64,000 nucleotides of DNA from an uncultured Sphingomonadales bacterium (GTDB lineage: Bacteria > Pseudomonadota > Alphaproteobacteria > Sphingomonadales > Sphingomonadaceae), in the NCBI GenBank assembly GCA_937898525.1, contig CALCBC010000066.1, positions 1-64,000 on the forward strand. Reading direction: 5' to 3'. A program made the position numbers and the translations under genes. The first letter of the stretch is position 1, and every line of letters begins with the position of its first letter. This document shows, piece by piece, positions 51,580 through 59,557 of the stretch. The notes under the pieces are model-generated. The model did not search any database. It was not told the origin of the DNA and saw nothing but the letters and a program-made list of their open reading frames with translations.

Positions 51580-51631
51580 GCGACAATTTCCGTTTCAGAT
51601 GAGACAATTTGCTACACTTTGTCCGTTGCGG
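51580..51631 (+). promoter_or_regulatory. conserved promoter block, module copy 2
   Basis: A 52-bp block homologous to 49399-49449: both start GCGACAATTT, share GAGACAA then TTGCTACACTTTG, and end CCNTTGCGG. TACACT is the likely -10. A two-codon frame ATG-GTT-TAG (51679-51687) sits just before the TTG start of the sulfotransferase and is probably chance. The 224-bp gap is otherwise AT-rich and without recognised sites. Confidence 0.5.
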
Positions 51632-51689
51632 CACCGCGCCGGATCGCCTCTCTGCGTCCGAACATTCAAGACGAAATAATGGTTTAGCT

Positions 51690-53198
51690 TTGTCCAAGCC
51701 TTTCGGGACCGACGGCACGCCCGGCACTGGACTGTCCGCGTCGGTTGCCCTTGTCGACCGGCTCCAGCGTGCGCTGGGGCAGGGCGATCGCGCGCAGACC
51801 GTGCTTGCCATCCGCCAGCTCGTCGAGTGCCGGGCACCGCTTGGAAACCAGTGGGAGCAGATTGCCTACATTGCCGCCGACAACGGCGAAGTGACGCTGG
51901 CTCGAGCCGCCATCGCGCTGTTTGAAAGCAGCGCCCGCGATCCCACAGTTGCAGCGCATCGCACGGCCGGACTGCTCGCTCACATCGGCGCATGGAATGA
52001 GTGCTACGCGGTCATGGACGCGCTTCCCGCTGCCGGGTCCGATCCGGTGTCGCTCGCGCACAGCAAGGGCACGGCCGCCTTGCATAAAGGCGATGTCGAG
52101 GGGGCGCGCAGCTTGCTCGAGCGCGCAGTGCGCATGCGGCCGACGTCGGCCCCGACCTGGCAAACGCTGGCGAAGCTGGTCGATTTCGCCTCCGAGCCCG
52201 AGCTCGTGAGGCTGTTGCTGGGCGCCAGGCGGGCGGTCGAGTCCGCGGATCCCGCCACCCGCGGAGTCTACGGCTTCGCCCTGGGCAAGGCCTACGAGGA
52301 TCTGGGGGAGCGCGCACGGGCCTTCGAAGCGTATGCCGAAGCCGGCAGGCATATCCGCTCGACACGACCGTATGATCGCGAGCGGGACCTCAAGATCGCC
52401 CACGAAGCGGTCGAAGGGTACACTCCCGAGAGCCTTGGCGCGATCGCGGGCCGGCAGACGGAAGACACGAGCGGCACCATCTTCGTGACCGGCCTGCCGA
52501 GGTCGGGCACGTCCCTGGTGCAGCAGATCCTGACGTCTCACAGCGCCGTCGGCGACGGAGCGGAGATCAATCGCCTCGGGCTGTTCGTGAAGGACATTCG
52601 CGGCCTTTCGTGGGCGGCGCTCGAGGCGTACCTCGGGAAGTGCGGTATCGTCGAAGCTGCGCGGCTCTGGCGACACTGGATGGAGGAGCGGTTCCCCGGA
52701 AAGGGACGCGTGGTCGACAAGACCGTCGGCAACGGCCGCGTGCTCGGGATTGCCGCCGCAATCCTGCCCGAGGCGCCCCTCATCTGGCTGCGCCGGGATC
52801 CGCTCGACTGCGCGTGGTCGTGCTTCAAGACGTTCTTCCTCGGCAACTTCCCGTGGAGCTACGACCTCGAGGACCTCGCCTTCCACTTCCGGATCGAGGA
52901 TGCGTTGCTCGCGCGCTGGCAGGCGATTCTCGGCGATCGGCTGCTGACAGTCCCGTACGAGGGTCTGGTGTCCGATCCCGAGACGTGGATTCGTCGGATC
53001 CTCGCGCACTGCCATCTCGATGAAGAGCCGCAGGTCTTCGCGCCGCACGAGAATCGCCGGGTGGTAGCGACGTCGAGCGTCATGCAGGTGCGCCGGCCGA
53101 TCAACCGCGCGGCCATAGGGTCGGCGCAGCCCTACAAGCCGTGGCTGGAGCCTTTCCTGGCGGAATACGAACGCGAGACCTCGCCCATATTGTCGTAG
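51690..53198 (+). CDS. TPR-sulfotransferase (module copy 2)
   Basis: A 502-residue paralogue of 49509-51008. It keeps the shared N-terminus (FGTDGTPGTGLSASVALVDR), the TPR-like helices, the PAPS loop FVTGLPRSGTSLVQQILTSH, IWLRRDPLDCAWSCFKTFFL, VPYEGLVSD and the near-identical C-terminal stretch NRRVVATSSVMQVRRPINRA. The TTG start gives MSKPFGTDG, matching copy 1; no good ribosome site is seen, so the start is uncertain. Both copies keep all core motifs, so both are likely functional, perhaps on different acceptors. ispE starts 34 bp downstream. Confidence 0.83.
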   Translation: MSKPFGTDGTPGTGLSASVALVDRLQRALGQGDRAQTVLAIRQLVECRAPLGNQWEQIAYIAADNGEVTLARAAIALFESSARDPTVAAHRTAGLLAHIGAWNECYAVMDALPAAGSDPVSLAHSKGTAALHKGDVEGARSLLERAVRMRPTSAPTWQTLAKLVDFASEPELVRLLLGARRAVESADPATRGVYGFALGKAYEDLGERARAFEAYAEAGRHIRSTRPYDRERDLKIAHEAVEGYTPESLGAIAGRQTEDTSGTIFVTGLPRSGTSLVQQILTSHSAVGDGAEINRLGLFVKDIRGLSWAALEAYLGKCGIVEAARLWRHWMEERFPGKGRVVDKTVGNGRVLGIAAAILPEAPLIWLRRDPLDCAWSCFKTFFLGNFPWSYDLEDLAFHFRIEDALLARWQAILGDRLLTVPYEGLVSDPETWIRRILAHCHLDEEPQVFAPHENRRVVATSSVMQVRRPINRAAIGSAQPYKPWLEPFLAEYERETSPILS

Positions 53199-53232
53199 CG
53201 CAAGAGGTGCGGCTGCCGCTAAGCCTCGACCA

Positions 53233-54042
53233 ATGCTCGCCGAGACCGCTTACGCCAAGATCAATCTCGCCCTGCATGTCAGGCGCCGTCGCCCTGACGG
53301 CTATCACGAACTCGAGACGCTGTTCGCTTTCGTCGACGCGGGCGACAGGCTGACGGCCCACAAAGCGGACCGTGACGAGCTGCGGGTAGTCGGCGAATTT
53401 GCCGATCAACTATCTGATCCGTTTGATAATCTCGTTATGGAAGCGCTCGCCGTCCTGCCGCGCCGCGACGGCCTTGCGATCACGCTGGACAAGGCGTTGC
53501 CCGTCGCGGCCGGCCTCGGTGGAGGCTCGGCCGACGCCGGCGCGGTGTTCCGTCTCGTGCAGGCCGCCCACGGCCTGCCCGACGAGTGGCGCGATCGCGC
53601 GGCCCGGCTGGGGGCGGATGTACCGGCCTGTGTTGAAAGCGTCGCCTGCATCGGGCGCGGCACGGGCACGGAGCTCGAACCGGCCGAGAACGACCTCGCA
53701 GGAGCCGGTGTGTTGCTGGTCAATCCGCGCGTGCCGCTGTCGACCGGGCCGGTCTTCGCGGCCTGGGACGGAGAGGACCGCGGTCCGCTTCCGTCGGGCC
53801 CTGCCTCGGTGATCGCTGCTGAAGGACGCAACGATCTCGAGCGCGCGGCGATCGCGCTCTGTCCCACCGTCGGCGAAGTGCTGGAGGCCCTGCGCGAAAC
53901 CGGGGCGAACTTCGTGAGGATGAGCGGCTCGGGTGCGACCTGCTTCGCCCTGTTCCGGCGTCATGACGTCATGCGCAAGGCCGCAGAAGAGCTGGCTTCT
54001 TCGCATCCGGGGTGGTGGCAGATGCAGGGCAACTTGAGATGA
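53233..54042 (+). CDS. ispE: 4-diphosphocytidyl-2-C-methyl-D-erythritol kinase
   Basis: A 269-residue GHMP kinase of the MEP isoprenoid pathway, phosphorylating CDP-ME at O2. AYAKINLALHVRRRRPDGYHEL is the signature N-terminus, LPVAAGLGGGSADAGAVFR the ATP loop, and VRMSGSGATCFALF the C-terminal motif. Its stop overlaps the ATG of the N-formylglutamate amidohydrolase (ATGA). Confidence 0.95.
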   Translation: MLAETAYAKINLALHVRRRRPDGYHELETLFAFVDAGDRLTAHKADRDELRVVGEFADQLSDPFDNLVMEALAVLPRRDGLAITLDKALPVAAGLGGGSADAGAVFRLVQAAHGLPDEWRDRAARLGADVPACVESVACIGRGTGTELEPAENDLAGAGVLLVNPRVPLSTGPVFAAWDGEDRGPLPSGPASVIAAEGRNDLERAAIALCPTVGEVLEALRETGANFVRMSGSGATCFALFRRHDVMRKAAEELASSHPGWWQMQGNLR

Positions 54043-54776
54043 GTTCTGAAATCGAATTCGAGGCCTACCGCATCGTGGGCGAACCGCGTTTCGGCGGAAT
54101 CCTCGTCGTGTCCGACCATGCCTCGAATCGCGTTCCGGCTGACATCGACCTCGGGATCGATCCCGCGCTGCTGACCGAACATGTCGCGATCGACATCGGC
54201 GTCGCCGAGGTGGCGGCCCGCATGGCCCGGACCCGGGGCATCGCCGCCTTTCTCGGCAACGTCAGCCGGCTGGTGTGCGACTTCAACCGCGAGGAGGAGG
54301 CTCCCGCGGTAATCCCGCACTCGAGTGACGGGTATGCGATTCCCGGCAACCTGTTCGACATCGAGGGGCGCGAAGAACGCCTGGCGCGCTTCCATCGCCC
54401 CTATCATGAAGCGCTCGCGGCGCTGCTCGACGCAGCGCCTCCGGCGCTGATCCTGTCGCTGCACAGCTTTACACCGAGTCTCAAGAGTCAGCCCGAAGAG
54501 GCTCGTCCATGGCACGTCGGCGTCCTCTACAACACCGACGATCGCGCCGCGCGGCTCGCCATTCCGCTCCTCGAGGCCGAGGGGCTCGTGGTCGGCGACC
54601 AGCAGCCCTATTCGGGCACCCTGCTCAATGCGTCCATGAACCGGCATGCCGAGGCGGAGGGGCGTCCCTACCTCGGCGTCGAGGTCCGGCAAGACCAGAT
54701 CGCAGGAGCGGAAGGGCAGGCGCTCTGGGCCGAGCGGCTGGTACGAATCGCGAATGCCGTGGCGATCGCGCTCTAG
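54039..54776 (+). CDS. N-formylglutamate amidohydrolase family protein
   Basis: A 245-residue zinc amidohydrolase fold (HutG/FGase type). VSDHASNRVP carries the first metal histidine, EHVAIDIGVAEVA the next acidic region, RLVCDFNREE the conserved Asn-Arg, and LILSLHSFTPSL the strand with a second metal histidine; VEVRQDQI closes the site. It releases formate from N-formylglutamate or a similar amide. No hut genes surround it, so a histidine-degradation role is not supported. Coupled to ispE by a 4-bp overlap. Confidence 0.85.
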   Translation: MSSEIEFEAYRIVGEPRFGGILVVSDHASNRVPADIDLGIDPALLTEHVAIDIGVAEVAARMARTRGIAAFLGNVSRLVCDFNREEEAPAVIPHSSDGYAIPGNLFDIEGREERLARFHRPYHEALAALLDAAPPALILSLHSFTPSLKSQPEEARPWHVGVLYNTDDRAARLAIPLLEAEGLVVGDQQPYSGTLLNASMNRHAEAEGRPYLGVEVRQDQIAGAEGQALWAERLVRIANAVAIAL

Positions 54777-54870
54777 CGCCGGCCGCACGGTCGACGAAAG
54801 CAGTCCTTGACCCGCGCCGCCAACCCCGCGAAGGCGCGGGCCATGTAACATTCATGCCTGTGGAAGCCCG

Positions 54871-56592
54871 ATGACTCACCGTTTCGACAAGTCCCGCCTG
54901 CCCAGCCGCCACGTTTCGGTCGGCCCTGAAAAGGCGCCGCAGCGCAGCTACTACTACGCGATGGGCATGACCGAGGAGGACATTGCCCGACCGTTCGTCG
55001 CGGTCGTCTCGGCTGGCAACGACAGTGCACCCTGCAACACCGCGCTCGACTTCCAGGCCGACATCTGCCGCGAGGGCGTGAAGGAAGGTGGAGGTACGCC
55101 ACGGCGGTTCAACACCATCACCGTGACCGACGGCATCGCGATGGGCCACCAGGGCATGCGTTCGAGCCTCGTCAGCCGGGAAGTGATCGCGGACTCGATC
55201 GAGCTCTCGGTCCGCGGGCACTGTTACGACGCGATCGTCGGCTTCGCCGGGTGCGACAAGAGCCTGCCGGGCATGATGATGGCCATGCTGCGGCTCAACG
55301 TGCCGTCGATCTTCGTCTACGGCGGTTCGATCCTGCCGGGTCGCTACCAGGACCGCGACCTGACGGTCCAGGACGTATTCGAAGTCGTCGGCCGCTGGAG
55401 CTCGGGCGCCTGTCCGCTGTCGGAAGTGTCGGCGATCGAGAAGGCCGCCTGCCCCGGGCACGGCGCGTGCGGTGGTCAGTACACCGCCAACACCATGGCC
55501 TGCGTCGGCGAGGCGATAGGGTTGTCGTTACCCAACAGCAATATGGCTCCGGCTCCCTACAAGTCGCGCGAAGAGATCGCCCGGGCGGCGGGGCGGCAGG
55601 TGATGGCGCTGCTCGAACGCAACCTGCGCCCGCGCGACATCTGTACACGCGCCGCCTTCGAGAACGCGGCTCGCGTCGTTGCGGCGACGGGCGGCTCCAC
55701 CAATGGCGCGCTGCACCTGCCGGCCATGGCGCACGAGTGCGGCATCGAGTTCGACCTTTTCGACGTCGCTGAGATATTCAAGTCAACGCCTTACATCGCT
55801 GACCTGAAACCGGGTGGAAGGTACGTCGCGAAGGACATGCACGAGGCCGGCGGCGTCTACATGGTGATGAAGACACTGCTCGCCGCGGGCCTGATCGATC
55901 CCGAGCCGCTCACGGTGACGGGCAAGACGCTCGGCGAGAACATCGAGGAGATCACCTGGAACCCTGACCAGAAGGTGATCTACGACGCGAAGGCGCCGAT
56001 TACCCCGACCGGCGGGGTCGTCGGGCTGCGCGGCTCGCTCGCGCCCGACGGGGCGATCGTCAAGGTCGCCGGCATGAAGCGGCTGCAGTTCCGCGGACCG
56101 GCCCAGGTGTTCGAGTGCGAGGAAGACGCCTTCGCCGCGGTCGAGGCGCGCCAGATCCGCGAGGGCGCCGTCGTCGTCATCCGCAACGAGGGCCCGAAGG
56201 GCGGTCCGGGCATGCGCGAGATGCTCGCCACCACCGCCGCGCTCTACGGGCAGGGCATGGGCGAGAAGGTGGCGCTGATCACCGACGGCCGCTTCTCCGG
56301 CGCGACGCGCGGGTTCTGCATCGGCCACGTCGGCCCCGAGGCGGCGGAGGGCGGGCCGATCGCGCTGGTCGAGGACGGCGACATGATCGCGATCGACGCC
56401 GAGGCCGGCACGATCGAGCTCGAGGTCGACGAGGCCACGCTGGCCGAGCGGCGCAAGGCATGGAAGCCGCGAGGGCACGACTACAATGCCGGGGCCCTGT
56501 GGCGCTATGCGCAGACCGTGGGCCCGGCCTATAAGGGTGCCGTGACGCATCCGGGTGCCGCGGCCGAAACGCATGTCTACGCCGATATCTGA
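54871..56592 (+). CDS. ilvD: dihydroxy-acid dehydratase
   Basis: A 573-residue iron-sulfur dehydratase of branched-chain amino-acid (and pantothenate precursor) synthesis. Cluster and active-site motifs are [53 protein letters not shown], and [20 protein letters not shown] with the catalytic serine. A hairpin CCCGCG-AAGG-CGCGGG (54825-54840) lies 30 bp before the ATG in the 94-bp leader; it could slow transcription, but there is no leader peptide rich in Ile/Val/Leu codons. The last 20 bases overlap the next gene. Confidence 0.96.
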   Translation: MTHRFDKSRLPSRHVSVGPEKAPQRSYYYAMGMTEEDIARPFVAVVSAGNDSAPCNTALDFQADICREGVKEGGGTPRRFNTITVTDGIAMGHQGMRSSLVSREVIADSIELSVRGHCYDAIVGFAGCDKSLPGMMMAMLRLNVPSIFVYGGSILPGRYQDRDLTVQDVFEVVGRWSSGACPLSEVSAIEKAACPGHGACGGQYTANTMACVGEAIGLSLPNSNMAPAPYKSREEIARAAGRQVMALLERNLRPRDICTRAAFENAARVVAATGGSTNGALHLPAMAHECGIEFDLFDVAEIFKSTPYIADLKPGGRYVAKDMHEAGGVYMVMKTLLAAGLIDPEPLTVTGKTLGENIEEITWNPDQKVIYDAKAPITPTGGVVGLRGSLAPDGAIVKVAGMKRLQFRGPAQVFECEEDAFAAVEARQIREGAVVVIRNEGPKGGPGMREMLATTAALYGQGMGEKVALITDGRFSGATRGFCIGHVGPEAAEGGPIALVEDGDMIAIDAEAGTIELEVDEATLAERRKAWKPRGHDYNAGALWRYAQTVGPAYKGAVTHPGAAAETHVYADI

Positions 56593-56977
56593 CCGTCGCA
56601 GAAGGCTGCTGGGGCGCGCAGGAACGGTCGCTTTCGTCCTCGCAGTGCTGGCGGCCTGTTCGCGGCAGGAAAGCGCGGGCGAAGCCCCCGACGCGTCGCG
56701 GGAACCTTCCGCAGCCGTCGAGTGCGCCGTCAATGGCGCGCTCGGCTTCACCCCGGACTGCACCGCCGAGCGCCTCTCGGTCGACGGTACCCCGGTCCTC
56801 GTCGTTCGCCACGCCGACGGCGGTTTCCGTCGCTTCGAGGTGATGCCCGAGGGGCGTCTCGTCGCCGCGGACGGCACGCTCGAGCCCGCCGTGCTGCGCA
56901 GCGGCGACTGGCTCGAGGTGACGATCGGCTCGGACCGTTACCGGCTCGATCCGGCCCTGGTCGATGACGACTCCTGA
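56573..56977 (+). CDS. putative lipoprotein
   Basis: A 134-residue protein with a twin-basic N-terminus ([12 protein letters not shown]), a hydrophobic signal and a lipobox-like VLAAC/SRQE, then a soluble domain with two cysteines ([22 protein letters not shown]) and a strand-rich end ([17 protein letters not shown]). It begins inside ilvD (20-bp overlap) and ends inside nnrED (14-bp overlap), so it is translated as part of that operon. Function unknown. Confidence 0.7.
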   Translation: MSTPISDRRRRLLGRAGTVAFVLAVLAACSRQESAGEAPDASREPSAAVECAVNGALGFTPDCTAERLSVDGTPVLVVRHADGGFRRFEVMPEGRLVAADGTLEPAVLRSGDWLEVTIGSDRYRLDPALVDDDS

Positions 56978-58355
56978 CATCCAGGTCCTCACCGTGGCGC
57001 AGATGCGCGCGGCCGAACAGGCGCTGATCGACGGCGGAGAGACCGTCGAGAGCCTGATGGAGCGTGCCGGGAAGGGCGTGGCCGACTGGGTGTACCGTAT
57101 CGCTGCCGGCCGCCCCGTGACCGTGCTGTGCGGGCCGGGCAACAACGGCGGCGACGGCTACGTGATTGCGCGCGAACTGGGCCGCCGGGGGCTCGAGGTG
57201 ACCGTCGTTGCGCCGATGGAGCCCGGTACCGCCGCGGCGAAGGCGGCTCGCGCGTCGTGGGGGGGGGAGGTCGAGGCTGAGGGGCGCGGGGGCGTGCTGG
57301 TCGACGCGCTGTTCGGTAGCGGGCTCACCCGGCCGCTTTCCGGGCCGCTGTTCGCCCAGCTTCGTGCCGAGGCAGCACGGCATGCCCTGTGCGTCGCGGT
57401 CGACGTTCCAAGTGGAATCGACAGCGATACGGGGGCAGCGCTCAACGACGGCCTGCCGCGCTACGATCTCACAGTCGCGCTCGGGGCGTGGAAGCCCGCA
57501 CACGCGCTGATGCCGGCGATGGACCTGATCGGAGAGATCCGCCTGGTCCCGATCGGTGTCGAGCCGGTCGCCGGGGCGGCGCAGATGGTCGGCCGGCCGA
57601 GCTTGCCCGCGCCGGGGCGCACCGATCACAAGTATACCCGCGGCCTCGTGCTGGTCGTCGAAGGGCCGATGAGCGGGGCCGCACAGCTGGTCTGCCAGGG
57701 GGCGATGCACGCCGGTGCCGGCGCGGTGCGGCTGTCGACCGAACGCAGCCATCCGTCCCTGCCGCCCGACGTCGTGCTGCGCAGTGAAACGCTGGCCGAG
57801 CTGCTCGAGGACCGCAGAACCGGCGCGGTCGTCGTCGGACCCGGTCTCGGGCGCGACGACAAGGCGCGAGCCCGCCTCGAGACGGTCCTCGCGGCCCGCC
57901 GGCCGAGCGTGATCGATGCCGATGCGCTCGCGCTGCTGACACCCGAACGTTTGTCGGGGTTCGACGCCCCGTTGGTCCTTACCCCGCACGCAGGGGAGAT
58001 GGCGTCGCTCGCCCGCAGCTTCGGTCTCGCCGAGCAGGCCAAGGTCGAACAGGCGCTCTCGCTTGCCCGCTCGGCGCGCGCGGTCGTGATCTCGAAGGGG
58101 CCCGACAGCGTGATCGCGGCTCCGGACGGGCGGGTCGGTTTCCTGCGCTCGGCGACGAGCTGGCTCTCGGTCGGCGGCAGCGGCGACGTGCTGTCGGGCA
58201 TTGTCGCCAGTCGCCTCGCGGCGACCCGCGACCCCTGGCGCGCGGCCTGCGAGGGCGCCTGGCTGCACGTCGAGGCGGGCAGGCTGGCAGGTCCGGCTTT
58301 CGTCGCCTCGGAACTGGCGCAGCGCGTGTCCGAGGCCTACGCCGCCGCGCTGTGA
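56964..58355 (+). CDS. nnr: bifunctional NAD(P)HX epimerase/dehydratase
   Basis: A 463-residue fusion of the two NAD(P)H-hydrate repair enzymes. Residues 1-200 are the YjeF-N epimerase (TVAQMRAAEQALIDGG, LCGPGNNGGDGYVIARELGRRG, AVDVPSGIDSDTGA), and residues 215-463 are the ADP-dependent dehydratase (DHKYTRGLVLVVEGPMSGAA, VVVGPGLGRDD, LTPHAGEMASLA, SVGGSGDVLSGI). It restores hydrated NADH and NADPH. Its stop overlaps the next GTG start. Confidence 0.95.
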   Translation: MTTPDIQVLTVAQMRAAEQALIDGGETVESLMERAGKGVADWVYRIAAGRPVTVLCGPGNNGGDGYVIARELGRRGLEVTVVAPMEPGTAAAKAARASWGGEVEAEGRGGVLVDALFGSGLTRPLSGPLFAQLRAEAARHALCVAVDVPSGIDSDTGAALNDGLPRYDLTVALGAWKPAHALMPAMDLIGEIRLVPIGVEPVAGAAQMVGRPSLPAPGRTDHKYTRGLVLVVEGPMSGAAQLVCQGAMHAGAGAVRLSTERSHPSLPPDVVLRSETLAELLEDRRTGAVVVGPGLGRDDKARARLETVLAARRPSVIDADALALLTPERLSGFDAPLVLTPHAGEMASLARSFGLAEQAKVEQALSLARSARAVVISKGPDSVIAAPDGRVGFLRSATSWLSVGGSGDVLSGIVASRLAATRDPWRAACEGAWLHVEAGRLAGPAFVASELAQRVSEAYAAAL

Positions 58356-59548
58356 GCGAATCCGAGGAAATCGTCCGCGTCGCCGCCCGGGGCGATGGCG
58401 TCACCGCGTCAGGCCGCCATGTGCCGCTCGCCGCGCCGGGCGACGTGGTGCTCGCCGACGGCGCTCTGCAACCCGGGCCGCACCGCGTCGAGCCGCCGTG
58501 CCGCCATTTCGGCCGTTGCGGGGGGTGCCAGCTTCAGCATCTCGACGAGCAGTCGCTGGCGGCTTTCGTCCGCGATCGGGTGCTCAACGCGGCCGAAGGG
58601 CAGGGGCTGACGCCCGCGCGCGTGGCGCCGGCACACCTCTCGCCTCCGCGTACCCGGCGCCGGGCGACGCTGCGCGCGGTCAATGGCGGCGGACGCCCGC
58701 TGATCGGCTTCAACGAAGCCGGCTCGCACCGGGTGGTCGACATGCGCGAATGCCACGTCCTCGCGCCTGAGCTGTTCGCGCTGGTCGAACCGCTGCGCAA
58801 GCTGCTCGCGCCCCGGCGCGAACGGTACCAGGCGGAACTCCACCTCGCCCTGGCCGATCGAGGCGTGGACTGCGCGATCAAGGGACTCGCCCTCGAGGGT
58901 CTCGAGCAGACCGAGGCGATGCTCGACTTCTGCCGCGATCACGGCCTCGCGCGCCTGACGCTCGACCAGGGCTACGGCCCCGAGGCGTTCTGGGAACCCG
59001 AACCGCTGACCGTGACGCTGTCGGGCGTGCCGGTCGACTTTCCATCGGGCGCGTTCCTTCAGGCCACCGCCGACGGTGAAGCGGTGCTGGTTGCTGCGGT
59101 GCGCGAGTGGTTCGCTGGCTGCAGCAGTGTCGCCGACCTGTTCGCCGGCCTCGGCACTTTCGCCTTCGCGCTCGCCGGATCCGCGCGCGTGACCGCCGCC
59201 GAGGCCGCGCGCGACGCCCATCTTGCCTGCCGCTCCGCCGCGGCCCGTGCGCAGGTACCGGTCGAGCCCCTGCACCGCGACCTGTTCCGCAACCCGCTGC
59301 AGCCCGACGAGCTTTCCAGGTTCGATGCCGTCGTGCTCGATCCGCCGCGGGCGGGCGCGCGGGAGCAGGTGATTCAGCTCGCCGCCAGCCAGGTTCCGCG
59401 CATCGCCTACGTCAGCTGCAACCCGTCGAGCTGGGCCCGCGACGCGCGCCTGCTGGCCGACACGGGTTACCGCCTCGCCGAGCTGCGCCCGGTAGGGCAG
59501 TTCCGCTGGTCGACGCATGTCGAACTCGCCAGCCTGTTCGTGAAGTGA
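58352..59548 (+). CDS. class I SAM-dependent 5-methyluridine RNA methyltransferase (RlmC/RlmD-like)
   Basis: A 398-residue enzyme of the TrmA/RumA family. A 4Fe-4S motif CRHFGRCGGCQLQH near residues 50-63 points to a 23S rRNA U747/U1939 methyltransferase. The catalytic half has VADLFAGLGTFAFALA (SAM loop), AVVLDPPRAGAREQV, and YVSCNPSSWARD with the nucleophile cysteine. The TRAM domain is short. GTG 58352 overlaps the nnr stop. Which uridine is modified cannot be told. Confidence 0.9.
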   Translation: MSESEEIVRVAARGDGVTASGRHVPLAAPGDVVLADGALQPGPHRVEPPCRHFGRCGGCQLQHLDEQSLAAFVRDRVLNAAEGQGLTPARVAPAHLSPPRTRRRATLRAVNGGGRPLIGFNEAGSHRVVDMRECHVLAPELFALVEPLRKLLAPRRERYQAELHLALADRGVDCAIKGLALEGLEQTEAMLDFCRDHGLARLTLDQGYGPEAFWEPEPLTVTLSGVPVDFPSGAFLQATADGEAVLVAAVREWFAGCSSVADLFAGLGTFAFALAGSARVTAAEAARDAHLACRSAAARAQVPVEPLHRDLFRNPLQPDELSRFDAVVLDPPRAGAREQVIQLAASQVPRIAYVSCNPSSWARDARLLADTGYRLAELRPVGQFRWSTHVELASLFVK

Positions 59549-59557
59549 CGGCCAGCC

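Noticed and set aside
51679..51687. Two-codon minicistron ATG-GTT-TAG before the second sulfotransferase
   Set aside because: No ribosome site and no counterpart in copy 1, so probably chance.
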